Assembly (NCBI RefSeq): GCF_900215355.1
Contig: NZ_OBEA01000002.1
Location: forward strand, 1-64,000
Source of the DNA: Pseudooceanicola antarcticus
GTDB lineage: Bacteria > Pseudomonadota > Alphaproteobacteria > Rhodobacterales > Rhodobacteraceae
DNA: 64,000 bases
Direction: 5' to 3'
The translations under genes were made by a program, and so were the position numbers. This document shows, piece after piece, positions 45,021 to 55,480 of this stretch (its first letter is position 1; every line of letters starts with the position of its first letter). Below the pieces are notes generated by a model, which saw nothing but the letters and a program-made list of their open reading frames with translations, did no database searches and had not been told where the DNA came from.

Positions 45021-46036
45021 CCGCGCCCTGGCAGGCGCATTTCCTCAGGCAGGCGGAGGCCTGCGACGGCCTCGGCTCTCCCTTCACCGCCGCGCTGCTC
45101 AGGACGCTGGCCCATGACATGCCGCCGGGCGCCGTGGCCGCACGCATCGCCGCCTGGCCGGTCGAGACCCTCTCCCCCGATGCCCTGGCCCTGCGCCTGG
45201 CCGGGGGGTTGCACGCGCTGGTGCTGCAGGGGCGGGATGCCGCGCTTGCCGCCTGCTACCCGCCACATCAGGGCGCTCTCTCGGAGGTGCTGCCAGGGAC
45301 ACTGGCCACCCATGAGGCGCATCTGCTGCACTGGCTCGACAGCGCGCCGCAGACCAACGAGATCCGCCGCTCCGCCGCGCTGATCCTGGCCGCCGGCCTG
45401 CTGGCCGAGCGCTTCCCCGATCAGCCCCTGCAGCTCTCCGAGCTGGGCGCCTCTGCCGGGCTCAACCTGCAGTTTGACCGCTACGGGATGGAGGTCGCGG
45501 GCCAGCGCTTCGGTGCGGCCGCGCCGCTCCTGACGCTGACGCCCGACTGGCAGGGAGAGCTGCCGCCCCGCGCCGCCTATCGCGTCGCCGAGGCGCGCGG
45601 CGTCGACCTGAACCCGCTCGATCCGGGCTCGCCCGCCGACATGCTGCGCCTGCGCTCCTACACCTGGGCCGACCAGCCCGACCGCATGGCGCGGCTCGAC
45701 GCGGCCCTGGCCGGAGAGATCCCCGCCGTCGATCGCGGCGATGCCGCCGCCTGGCTGGAAGACCGGCTGGCCGCACCGGCCAGGGGCCGGGTGCATCTGG
45801 TTTATCACACCATCGCCTGGCAGTATTTCCCCGCAGAGACCAAGGCCCGATGCGAGGCGGCGCTGGCAAGGGCGGGGGCCCTGGCCACCCCCGAGGCCCC
45901 GCTGGCGCGGCTCTCCTTCGAGGCGGATGCGTCGGAACGTCCGGGCGCGGCGCTGCGCCTGACCACCTGGCCCGGTGGCGAGACGCAGGAGCTGGGGCGG
46001 GTGGATTTCCACGGTCGCTGGCTGCACCGCGCCTGA
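45017..46036 (+). CDS. DUF2332-family protein
   Basis: 339 residues. The sequence (LSELGASAGLNLQFDRY, VHLVYHTIAWQYFP, C-terminal LGRVDFHGRWLHR) is that of DUF2332, uncharacterised proteins with a methyltransferase-like look (ELGASAGLN resembles a SAM loop). The GTG start overlaps the pth stop. Function not known. Confidence 0.85.
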   Translation: MTAPWQAHFLRQAEACDGLGSPFTAALLRTLAHDMPPGAVAARIAAWPVETLSPDALALRLAGGLHALVLQGRDAALAACYPPHQGALSEVLPGTLATHEAHLLHWLDSAPQTNEIRRSAALILAAGLLAERFPDQPLQLSELGASAGLNLQFDRYGMEVAGQRFGAAAPLLTLTPDWQGELPPRAAYRVAEARGVDLNPLDPGSPADMLRLRSYTWADQPDRMARLDAALAGEIPAVDRGDAAAWLEDRLAAPARGRVHLVYHTIAWQYFPAETKARCEAALARAGALATPEAPLARLSFEADASERPGAALRLTTWPGGETQELGRVDFHGRWLHRA

Positions 46037-46166
46037 GCATCGCGCTCTCGGGCGCTGTCGCGGGCCGGGCAGGGGGCTGCCCCGCCGGCCCTGCTTGCGC
46101 CGCCGCACCGCCTTGCTATTCTGGCCGGGAAACGCTGACCCTGCGTCAGGACATGCGAGGCCGTGA

Positions 46167-46544
46167 ATGGAAAAGGACCCGTCGACCAACGCCCTTGGTG
46201 GCGCGCTCGAGCCCTGCTCGACCCATCCGATGACCGGGTTCTTCCGCGACGGCCATTGCAACACCTGCGCCCAGGATCAGGGCTCTCATACGGTCTGCGC
46301 GGTGATGACGGCAGAGTTCCTGGCCTATTCCAAATACGTCGGCAACGACCTCTCGACCCCGATCCCGCAGTTCAACTTCCCCGGCCTGCGCCCCGGCGAC
46401 CGCTGGTGCCTCTGCGCGGCACGCTTCCTGCAGGCCCATGACGAGGGCTGCGCCCCGCTGGTGCGTCTGGAGGCCACCCATGTCCGCGCGCTGGAGGTGG
46501 TGCCGCTGGAGGTGTTGGAGCTCTACGCCGAAAAGGCCCCGTAG
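46167..46544 (+). CDS. DUF2237-family protein
   Basis: 125 residues with the family's conserved pattern NALGGALEPCSTHPMTGFFRDGHC, then DQGSHTVCAVMT, GNDLSTP and PGDRWCLCAARF. The four or five conserved cysteines suggest metal or redox chemistry; the function is unknown. Ends within a GC hairpin that carries its stop codon. Confidence 0.92.
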   Translation: MEKDPSTNALGGALEPCSTHPMTGFFRDGHCNTCAQDQGSHTVCAVMTAEFLAYSKYVGNDLSTPIPQFNFPGLRPGDRWCLCAARFLQAHDEGCAPLVRLEATHVRALEVVPLEVLELYAEKAP

Positions 46545-46562
46545 GGCGGGGTTTCCCCCGCC
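46541..46562 (+). repeat. stop-codon GC hairpin, copy B
   Basis: GTAGGGCGGGG again carries the stop TAG; stem GGCGGGG (46545-46551), loop TTTC, CCCCGCC (46556-46562). Confidence 0.75.
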
Positions 46563-46578
46563 ATCCACCAAGCCCGAC

Positions 46579-47745
46579 TCAGTCCTTCCAGCGGCCCGAG
46601 AAATCCTCGGGGATCAGCAGGTCGCCGCGCCCCATGTCCTTGATGTCGCGCTTGCCGCAGAGCGCCATCGAGATATCCATCTCCTTGGCGATCACCTCCA
46701 GCGCGCGGGTCACGCCTTCTTCGCCCATGGCGCCCAGGCCATGCACGAAGGCGCGGCCGATGAAGGTGCCCTTGGCGCCCATCGAGACGGCCTTCAGCAC
46801 GTCCTGGCCAGAGCGGATGCCGCTGTCGAGATGCACTTCGACCTCGTCGCCGACCGCATCCAGGATCGGGTCCAGCATGCGGATCGAGGAAAGCGCCCCG
46901 TCAAGCTGCCGCCCGCCGTGGTTCGACACCAGGATCGCGTCGCAGCCCACCTTGGCGGCCATCTTGGCATCCTCGGGGTCCAGCACCCCCTTCAGGATCA
47001 CCTTGCCGCCCCACATCTTCTTGATCTCTTCGATCTTGCCCCAGTCGAGCTGCGGATCGAATTGCTCGGCCGTCCAGGAGAAGAGCGAGCTGGGATCGGT
47101 CACCCCCTTCGCATGGCCGACGATATTGCCGAAGCTGCGGCGCTTGGTGCCCAGCATTTCCAGCCCCCAGGTCCATTTGGTCGCCAGGTCGGCCAGCACC
47201 TTGGGCGTCAGCTTGGGCGGGGCAGAGAGGCCGTTCTTCAGGTCCATGTGTCGCTGGCCCAGGATCTGCAGGTCCAGCGTGATCACCAGCGCCGAGCACT
47301 TGGCCGCCTTGGCGCGTTCGATCAGGCGGCGCAGGTAATCCTGGTCCTTCATCGTGTAGAGCTGGAACCAGAAGGGCGCCGAGGTATGCTCGGCCACGTC
47401 CTCGATCGAGCAGATCGACATGGTGGACAGGGTGAAGGGCACGCCGAACTTCTCGGCCGCCTTGGCCGCCTTGATCTCTCCGTCCGCGCGCTGCATGCCG
47501 GTCAGGCCCACGGGGGCCAGGGCCACCGGCATGGCGACCTTCTGGCCGATCATCTCGGTTTCCAGGGTGCGGTTGGTCATGTCCACCGCGACCCGCTGCT
47601 TCAGCCGGATCTTCTGGAAGTCCGAGGTGTTCTCGCGGAAGGTCTGTTCCGTCCACGAGCCGCTCTCGCAGTAATCGTAGAACATCTTCGGCGTGCGTTT
47701 CCGGTGCAGGCGCTTCAGATCGTCGATGCAGGTGATGACGGGCAT
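46579..47745 (-). CDS. lldD: FMN-dependent L-lactate dehydrogenase
   Basis: 388 residues, alpha-hydroxy-acid oxidase family, membrane-associated, oxidising L-lactate to pyruvate with electrons to quinone. Motifs: ALAPVGLTGMQ (FMN), FQLYTMKDQ, and the catalytic H276 with the substrate arginine in SNHGGRQLDG. LDSGIRSGQDVLKA and GRAFVHGLGAMGEEGV bind the FMN phosphate. Related glycolate or mandelate dehydrogenases cannot be fully excluded. Confidence 0.92.
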   Translation of the reverse strand: MPVITCIDDLKRLHRKRTPKMFYDYCESGSWTEQTFRENTSDFQKIRLKQRVAVDMTNRTLETEMIGQKVAMPVALAPVGLTGMQRADGEIKAAKAAEKFGVPFTLSTMSICSIEDVAEHTSAPFWFQLYTMKDQDYLRRLIERAKAAKCSALVITLDLQILGQRHMDLKNGLSAPPKLTPKVLADLATKWTWGLEMLGTKRRSFGNIVGHAKGVTDPSSLFSWTAEQFDPQLDWGKIEEIKKMWGGKVILKGVLDPEDAKMAAKVGCDAILVSNHGGRQLDGALSSIRMLDPILDAVGDEVEVHLDSGIRSGQDVLKAVSMGAKGTFIGRAFVHGLGAMGEEGVTRALEVIAKEMDISMALCGKRDIKDMGRGDLLIPEDFSGRWKD

Positions 47746-48064
47746 GGCTCAATCCTCTTCGCGGTCCCGGTGGTCAGGTTTTCTTACCAATTGCTCCGGG
47801 GCGCGGCAAGCCGGATGCGGACCGCCCGCTGTGCGCTATCGGCGCAGGTTGGGCGCAAGCGGGCAGGGGGCGCAAGGTGGGGGCAACCCACCTCTCCCGG
47901 CCCCGTCCCCGCGCGGCTGATTGTTGACTATCTTCGCGGGATCGCGCAGGCCGATGCTTGCCGCCAGGGCTCCGGCATCGCCGGGCCGCGAGAGGGCCGC
48001 AGATTTCGACATGTTCCGCGACCCTCGGGCCCCGGAGCGGAACGACCCCGGAGGGAATGACGAC

Positions 48065-49042
48065 GTGAACAAGCTGAAGCGCCTCGGTATCGATACCTAC
48101 ATGATCCTGCTCTTCGTGATGGTGCTGGCGGGGGCCTTCCTGCCCGCCCGCGGCATGGCGGCAGACGCGCTGTCCCATGCCAGTTTCTGGGCCGTCACGC
48201 TGCTCTTCCTGCTCTACGGGGCCAAGCTGGACCCTTCGGCGGTGAAGGCGGGCTTTCTCAACTGGCGCCTGCAGGGGCTGACCTTTGCGGCGACCTACCT
48301 GCTGTTCCCGGCGCTCGGCCTGCTGCTGGCGGCGATCTTCGGCCCGGTGCTGGGGCCCGAGATGACCACCGGCCTGCTCTTCCTCTCCATCCTGCCCTCG
48401 ACGGTGCAGAGCTCCATCGCCTTCACCTCGATCGCCGGGGGCAATGTGCCGGGGGCGATCTGTGCGGCCTCGGTGTCGAACATGGTCGGGGTGGTGCTCA
48501 CCCCGCTGCTGGCGGCACTGGTGCTGCACCAGGACGGCGGAGGCATTTCACTCGATGCCGTGGCGCGGATCGCCACGCAGATCGTGCTGCCCTTCGTGCT
48601 GGGCCAGCTCCTGCGGCGCTGGATCGGTGGCTTCGTGCAAAGGCACAAGCTGCTGACCACCGTGGTGGATCGCGGTGCCATCCTGCTGATCGTCTACTCG
48701 GCCTTCGGGGCGGGCACGGTGGCGGGGCTCTGGACCCAGATCCCGGCGGCAAGCCTGCTGCTGCTGCTGGCCGTCGTCTGGCTCTTCCTGGCGCTGACCT
48801 TCCTCATCATGGCCAAGGGCGGCCGCCGCCTGGGCCTGCCCGAAGAGGACCGCACCGTGCTGCTCTTCTGCGGCTCGACGAAAAGCCTGGCCTCGGGTCT
48901 GCCGATTGCCACGGCGCTCTTCCCGGCCGCCACCCTGGGCGCCATCGTGCTGCCCACGATGCTCTTCCACCTCTCCCAGCTGCTGCTCTGCTCGATCCTG
49001 GCGCAGCGCAAGGCACGGGCGCTGGCCGAGGCCGAAGCCTAG
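48065..49042 (+). CDS. BASS-family (SBF-like) transporter
   Basis: 325 residues and about ten membrane helices. The bile acid:sodium symporter-like family is recognised from LFLLYGAKLDPSAVKAG, LSILPSTVQSSIAFTSIAGGN and LLFCGSTKSLASGLPIA, where the two crossing-helix motifs bind sodium and substrate. It probably imports an organic acid with Na+, fitting a marine organism. The start is the GTG at 48065, with GGAGG upstream and the usual KRLGIDTYMILLF beginning. Confidence 0.9.
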   Translation: MNKLKRLGIDTYMILLFVMVLAGAFLPARGMAADALSHASFWAVTLLFLLYGAKLDPSAVKAGFLNWRLQGLTFAATYLLFPALGLLLAAIFGPVLGPEMTTGLLFLSILPSTVQSSIAFTSIAGGNVPGAICAASVSNMVGVVLTPLLAALVLHQDGGGISLDAVARIATQIVLPFVLGQLLRRWIGGFVQRHKLLTTVVDRGAILLIVYSAFGAGTVAGLWTQIPAASLLLLLAVVWLFLALTFLIMAKGGRRLGLPEEDRTVLLFCGSTKSLASGLPIATALFPAATLGAIVLPTMLFHLSQLLLCSILAQRKARALAEAEA

Positions 49043-49481
49043 GCCGGCAGGCGCGCAGAACGGAGCATCTGGCAGAGGCGGCGGGGGCGGCCCGGCCGCC
49101 TCCGGCCTCTCCGCCGAAGCGCCGCTCATCCGGGATTTCCCAGCTTTTTTCGCAACCTGTGGGCCGGGCACCCTGAGGCGTCTCGACCACAAGTGTGTCT
49201 AAACAGCCATTGGTCATTTGCAGCGCCAGCTCAGCCGCGCCAAGGTAGGCGCGATGTTGGAAGGCGCGTCTTGGGTGCCGATTCTGAGGTGTCCCGAGCC
49301 TTCCTGCCTCGCTGCGATCATCGGTATCGCAAGCATATGTGCGATTTTGGGACATTCCGCCTGCCCTGTGCGGGGGAATCTCCATGAGTGACAGGAACCG
49401 GGACCACCCTGGCGGGGCTTCGCCTGAAGAAGCGCCACTTGCTGCTGGCCGGTTGGGACGAGACGAATAAAGGGACGAGAC
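49043..49481. other. long intergenic region
   Basis: 439 bases between the BASS gene and the peptidase gene. The first 100 bases are GC-rich; the middle (about 49190-49380) is lower in GC and shows no clear gene. Frames of 60-90 codons cross it on both strands without recognisable products. It could be a decayed gene or mobile remnant. Confidence 0.35.
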
Positions 49482-50894
49482 ATGGCACTCGATCACCCGG
49501 CGAAGCCACTGGCGGAAACCGAGCGGACACGACTACTGGCCATTGCGGCCGAGCTTGGGCCAAAGATGGTTGAGCTGGCGCAAGGCCTCTGGGAAAACCC
49601 CGAACTGGGCTATCTGGAAGAGAAGAGCTCGGCGCTGCTGGCGGCGGCCTGCGAAGAGGCGGGCTTCGAGGTCAAGCGCGGCGTGGGCGGGCTGCCGACG
49701 GCCTTCCTGGCGACGCGCAAGCGCGGCGAGGGGCCGGTGATCGGCTTCCTGGCCGAGATGGATGCGCTGCCCGGCTTCAGCCAGGACGCGAGCCCCCGGC
49801 GCAGCCCGATCCCGGATCAGAACAAGGGTCATGCCTGCGGGCATCACCTCTTCGGCGCGGCCTCGCTGGGCGCAGGGCTGGCGCTGGCCACCTGGCAGGA
49901 CGAGGCAGGCCTGGACGGAGAGATCCGCATCTACGGCTGCCCGGCGGAAGAGGGCGGCGCGGGCAAGGTCTTCATGGCGCGGGCCGGGCTCTTCGAGGGG
50001 CTCGACATCGCGCTGCACTGGCATCCCGACGATTGCAACACCGTGTGGCAAAGCCGCTCGCTGGCCTCGATCAACGCCAAGGTGCGTTTCCACGGGCGCA
50101 CGGCCCATGCGGCGATGTCGCCCGAGAAGGGGCGCTCGTCCCTGCATGCGCTGGAAGCCTTCCACCACATGGCCTCGCTGATGCGCGAGGTGGTGCCGCA
50201 GGATACCCACATCCACTACGTCACCCTCAGCGGGGGCGAGGCGCCCAACGTGATCCCCGATTTCGCCGAAAGCCATATCGGCGTCCGCCACCCCGACCCG
50301 GGCGCGGCCGCCGAGGTCTTCGAGCGGATCGAGAAGGCGGCGGAAGGGGCCGCACTGGGCACCGGCACCAGGGTCGAGGTCGAACGCCTGGGCGCCGTGC
50401 ATTCGCTGCTGCCCAACTCGGTGGTTGGCGCGGTGATGCTGGCCAACATGGAGGTGCTGCCCCGGATCACCTGGAGCAACGAGGAATACACCTGGGCCGC
50501 CGAGCTGCAGGAAAGCTTCGAGGCCCCGCCCGAGCTGTCGCAGATCGGCCGGCTGAACCCCTACAACTACAACGCCCTCGGGCCCTTCTCGACCGATGTG
50601 GGCGATGTCAGCTGGCTGGTGCCGACGGGCATGCTGGGCACTGCCACCTGGGTGCCGGGCACCCGGCCCCACACCTGGCAGGCCGTGGCCGCCGGTGGCA
50701 TGTCGATCGGCTGGAAGGGGATGCAGGCGGCGGCCGAGGGCCTAGCGGTCTCTGGTGCCAGCTTCCTGGCGGACCCGGCGCTGGTTGCCCGCGCCTGGGA
50801 CGAACACCGCGCGCAGCGCGGCGAAGGCTATCGCTACAAGGCCCTCGTGGGTGATGCGGAGCCGCCCTTCGACTACCAGGTCGGCAAGGGCTGA
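49482..50894 (+). CDS. abgB: M20 amidohydrolase, AbgB-like
   Basis: 470 residues, M20D metallopeptidase. Zinc-site motifs GFLAEMDALPG, KGHACGHHLFGAA, CPAEEGGAGK and IALHWHP follow the p-aminobenzoyl-glutamate hydrolase subunit B pattern. It hydrolyses an amide such as p-aminobenzoyl-glutamate; no abgA or abgT is beside it, so it may be a stand-alone carboxypeptidase of other N-acyl amino acids. The ATG follows GGGACGAGAC. Confidence 0.88.
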   Translation: MALDHPAKPLAETERTRLLAIAAELGPKMVELAQGLWENPELGYLEEKSSALLAAACEEAGFEVKRGVGGLPTAFLATRKRGEGPVIGFLAEMDALPGFSQDASPRRSPIPDQNKGHACGHHLFGAASLGAGLALATWQDEAGLDGEIRIYGCPAEEGGAGKVFMARAGLFEGLDIALHWHPDDCNTVWQSRSLASINAKVRFHGRTAHAAMSPEKGRSSLHALEAFHHMASLMREVVPQDTHIHYVTLSGGEAPNVIPDFAESHIGVRHPDPGAAAEVFERIEKAAEGAALGTGTRVEVERLGAVHSLLPNSVVGAVMLANMEVLPRITWSNEEYTWAAELQESFEAPPELSQIGRLNPYNYNALGPFSTDVGDVSWLVPTGMLGTATWVPGTRPHTWQAVAAGGMSIGWKGMQAAAEGLAVSGASFLADPALVARAWDEHRAQRGEGYRYKALVGDAEPPFDYQVGKG

Positions 50895-51001
50895 GAGGTC
50901 TGGGAAAGGGACGGTGGCGCCTGCGGACCCACCGTCCGGGCCCGGCCTCGGGCACCCAACTCAGGCGCCCGACCCAGGCGCCCGAGACTCAGGCTTCCGA
51001 T

Positions 51002-51793
51002 TCAGGCGCTATGTGCGCCGTCGGCGAGGCTCTTGACGAAATCGAGGATCTCGGAGACCGGCTTGCCGGCGGCGATCTGGCTGACGATGGCAGAGCCCAC
51101 GACGCAGCCATCCGCCACGGCGGCCACTTCTCGGGCCTTGTCGCCGCTGTTGATGCCGAAGCCCACGATCACCGGCAGATCGGTCTGCGCCTTGATCCGT
51201 GCGACCTCGGGGGCAACCATCTCGGCCGAAGCCTCGGCAGAGCCGGTGATCCCGGTGATCGAGACGTAGTAGACGAAGCCCGAGGTATTCTGCAGCACCG
51301 TCGGCAGACGCTTGTCGTCGGTGGTGGGGGTGGCCAGGCGGATGAAGTTCAGCCCGGCCTTCTGGGCCGGAATGCAGAGCTCGTCATCCTCTTCGGGCGG
51401 CAGGTCGACGATGATCAGCCCGTCGATGCCGGCGTCCTTGGCATCGGCCAGGAAGCGATCGACACCGCGCGAATAGATCGGGTTGTAGTAGCCCATCATG
51501 ACGATCGGGGTCTCGTTGTCGCCTTCCCGGAAGGCGCGCACCATGTCGAGCGTCCGGTCCAGGTTCATGCCGTGCTCCAGCGCCCGCTGACCGGCCAGCT
51601 GGATGGTCGGACCATCGGCCATGGGATCGGTGAAGGGCAGGCCCAGCTCGATCACGTCGACCCCGGCACCCGGCAGCCCCTTCATCACCTCGAGCGAGAT
51701 ATCGGTGTCCGGGTCACCGGCCATGATATAGGCCACGAAACCCTTCTTTCCGGCGGCTTTCAGGCTGGCAAACTTGGCGTCGATCCGGCTCAT
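51002..51793 (-). CDS. trpA: tryptophan synthase alpha chain
   Basis: 263 residues, TIM barrel, releases indole from indole-3-glycerol phosphate for Trp[17 protein letters not shown] carries the catalytic glutamate; [12 protein letters not shown] and [10 protein letters not shown] (catalytic aspartate) follow; phosphate loop [20 protein letters not shown] before the ATG at 51793 fixes the start. Not linked to trpB here. Confidence 0.97.
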   Translation of the reverse strand: MSRIDAKFASLKAAGKKGFVAYIMAGDPDTDISLEVMKGLPGAGVDVIELGLPFTDPMADGPTIQLAGQRALEHGMNLDRTLDMVRAFREGDNETPIVMMGYYNPIYSRGVDRFLADAKDAGIDGLIIVDLPPEEDDELCIPAQKAGLNFIRLATPTTDDKRLPTVLQNTSGFVYYVSITGITGSAEASAEMVAPEVARIKAQTDLPVIVGFGINSGDKAREVAAVADGCVVGSAIVSQIAAGKPVSEILDFVKSLADGAHSA

Positions 51794-51860
51794 TCTCTTC
51801 CCCTTCGCTGGTCGGAAAGGGTTTGGCGGAAATCTTCGGATGGCGCAAGGCCGCAGGGGA

Positions 51861-51904
51861 ACCTCGGGCCAACCTGGGGCCATCCTCGGGCCATCCTCGG
51901 GCCA
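51861..51904. repeat. four tandem 11-bp units
   Basis: ACCTCGGGCCA, ACCTGGGGCCA, TCCTCGGGCCA, TCCTCGGGCCA in perfect register, in the 120-base gap between trpA and the nucleotidyltransferase. The unit is 11 bp, about one helical turn. Likely a slippage-prone minisatellite. Confidence 0.85.
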
Positions 51905-51913
51905 TGCGGCCCG

Positions 51914-52711
51914 CTAGAGAGGCCGCTGCACCGAAAGCTCGCGCTCCAGCAGCGCCCAGGTGGCATCCTCGAAGGCCTCGGGCCAGTGGATGCCCCGCGC
52001 CTCGGCCAGCGCGCGGGCCCGCGGCAGGAAGGCCTGGGCCATGGCCATATGGGCCATCACCAGGGACGCCATCTCGGGCTGCGGCGGGTCGAGCTCCGCC
52101 ACCTCGGCCTGCTGCGCCTCGCTCAGAAGCCGGTTCACATGCAGCGCACCGCCGCGCTCCGGGGCGGCGGTCTCCTCGATCATCAGGTCGATGAGCATGC
52201 CGCGCAGCAGGAACCAGCCGGTGACGCCGTTCAGGTATTCCTGCCGCCCCGCCACCAGGTGCAGCAGGCCGAGCACCCGGATGAATTCGTCGATCAGATA
52301 GGCCAGCCGGGGCGCGCTCATGCCCTGCGGCGCGGGGCCGGCGGCCAGGGTCCCGTGGATGCCGTCGCGGTCGATCAGCGGCGCCAGGGCCTCCTGCCGC
52401 TGGCCGCCCAGCTGGTCCGGTTTCAGGATCACCAGGTCGAAGCGGGTCCAGTCGGCGGTGATCGCATTGATCAGCGCGGGCCGCACGATCCGGTCGCGCC
52501 ACATGACGATCTCGCCGCAGGCCGAGACCGCCTCGCGGAAGACCTCGGCCATGGCATCGCTTGCGCCCTCGGGCGAGACCATCAGGAAATCCAGATCGCT
52601 CCAGGCATCCGCCCGCCCGTTGCCATGGCTGCCCGAGAGGAAGAGCCCGCGAATGCGGTCGTCCCCGGAAAGCGCTTCGGTGATGGTGGCAATCTGGGCT
52701 TGGTGATCCAT
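51914..52711 (-). CDS. nucleotidyltransferase-domain protein
   Basis: 265 residues. The N-terminal pol-beta-type nucleotidyltransferase motif LSGSHGNGRADAWSDLDF (about residues 25-42) has the G-S and D-x-D residues for metal and NTP, followed by a helical C-terminal half. This is the layout of aminoglycoside and lincosamide nucleotidyltransferases, but also of many housekeeping orphans. Resistance should not be assumed. GAGGAG precedes the ATG. Confidence 0.82.
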   Translation of the reverse strand: MDHQAQIATITEALSGDDRIRGLFLSGSHGNGRADAWSDLDFLMVSPEGASDAMAEVFREAVSACGEIVMWRDRIVRPALINAITADWTRFDLVILKPDQLGGQRQEALAPLIDRDGIHGTLAAGPAPQGMSAPRLAYLIDEFIRVLGLLHLVAGRQEYLNGVTGWFLLRGMLIDLMIEETAAPERGGALHVNRLLSEAQQAEVAELDPPQPEMASLVMAHMAMAQAFLPRARALAEARGIHWPEAFEDATWALLERELSVQRPL

Positions 52712-52797
52712 GGCGCGCTCCTCTTCGCAGGAGAAGCTAGGCAGGTCGGGCAGGGTGGTCAAACCTGGCCCGGCGGATTGTCGCCCGAACGAGGGAT

Positions 52798-53568
52798 CTA
52801 CCTGAGCCAGGGCAAGCCCTTTCCAGGCCCCTTGCCGCGCATGAGCTTGCGAAGACCGACCAGATCATCCGGGCTTTGCAGCCTATGTATGAGCCGGTGA
52901 CAGGTTGCGCAGAGCACGGCGAAGTCGTCGGTCGAGACCTCACGGCCGCCTTCGGGCATGTCGGCCACGGGCACGAGGTGATGCGCCTCCATCGCGCTCA
53001 TCGCCAGGTCGCGCCCGAAGGCCGCCTCGCCGTCAAGGCCGCAGCCGGCGCAGGTCAGGCCTTGGGATTGTTTTACCAAACGGGCGTTCTGACCAAGGCG
53101 TTCGAAGGCTAGGTGCCACCTTGCGACGCGAGATTCATAGAACCTCAAGTCTGAAGCCACCTCTGGTCCGTCTTGACGATCAGGGGTCCGTGCAGTCCCA
53201 AACCAATTCCTAAACGTCGTACCATTCGAACGATGTAGCATATGTGCTGCTTCTAACTCGACCGGATCGAAACCGGCTACGCCAAGCGCACGTTGTGCCT
53301 GCTCTTCAAAAACAAGGAGAGAAAAGCCGGCCCTCTTGAGGTCAGTACGGTATCGATGCGTCGTGTAGCCTGGAAGGAGCGTTCTATCTGTGATGTGCTC
53401 AAGTGCCTGAAGCACTTGCTTCAAGTCGCATAGCCATTCGTCGCGCGGATCAACAATATATGCGTTCCGCGATCTTCCGGTCGGCTCGATCAGTCCGAAC
53501 CGCAGGGCATCGATCGCCTCCAGCACATCCCTGCGCCCAATCCCCAAATCGTTGAAGCTGTACCCCAT
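52798..53568 (-). CDS. HNH endonuclease-domain protein
   Basis: About 256 residues. The C-terminal HNH domain has structural cysteines CAGC (about 173-176) and CATC (about 220-223), and the active-site EAHHLVP with CHRLIH. The central asparagine of HNH is apparently aspartate (DDFAVLC). The N-terminal 170 residues match nothing I know and could bind DNA. GC is lower over 53100-53560 than around it, so it may be acquired. The frame extends to 53643, but that would run into the ettA start; 53568 (MGYSFNDLGIG) is preferred. Confidence 0.8.
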   Translation of the reverse strand: MGYSFNDLGIGRRDVLEAIDALRFGLIEPTGRSRNAYIVDPRDEWLCDLKQVLQALEHITDRTLLPGYTTHRYRTDLKRAGFSLLVFEEQAQRALGVAGFDPVELEAAHMLHRSNGTTFRNWFGTARTPDRQDGPEVASDLRFYESRVARWHLAFERLGQNARLVKQSQGLTCAGCGLDGEAAFGRDLAMSAMEAHHLVPVADMPEGGREVSTDDFAVLCATCHRLIHRLQSPDDLVGLRKLMRGKGPGKGLPWLR

Positions 53569-53641
53569 CCCGATTGCTACCGCCCCCCGCTTTCTGTATC
53601 CACGCCGCCAAAGCCTTATCACCCAGTTCAGGGAGAGCCTC

Positions 53642-55297
<1,656 letters not shown>

Positions 55298-55371
55298 GGA
55301 CTTCATTTTCAGTGAAGCGACCGGCAGTACGAACCTGCTGGTACTAGAATCTTAGAGTTCATGTTACAGAT

Positions 55372-55402
55372 AAGGCGCGCCCTAGGGTGCGCCTTGTTTT
55401 TT
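55372..55402 (+). terminator. ettA terminator
   Basis: 11-bp stem (55372-55382 with 55385-55395, one mismatch), 2-base loop, then GTTTTTT. An extra dyad AGTAC-N10-GTACT lies upstream near 55326-55345. Confidence 0.92.
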
Positions 55403-55480
55403 AATTTTTATGCCCATGGTATTTCTTCGCGGTGTGCCGTGTATTTGTTTCTTCTCGAATGATTTCTGGCGGAGGTTATT

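Noticed and set aside
46438-48060. 540-codon plus-strand frame opposite lldD
   Set aside because: Its middle is antisense to lldD; the product has no recognisable motif and lldD is clear.
51914-52711. Aminoglycoside resistance gene
   Set aside because: Only the generic nucleotidyltransferase motif supports it; the context is housekeeping and there is no mobile or resistance neighbour.
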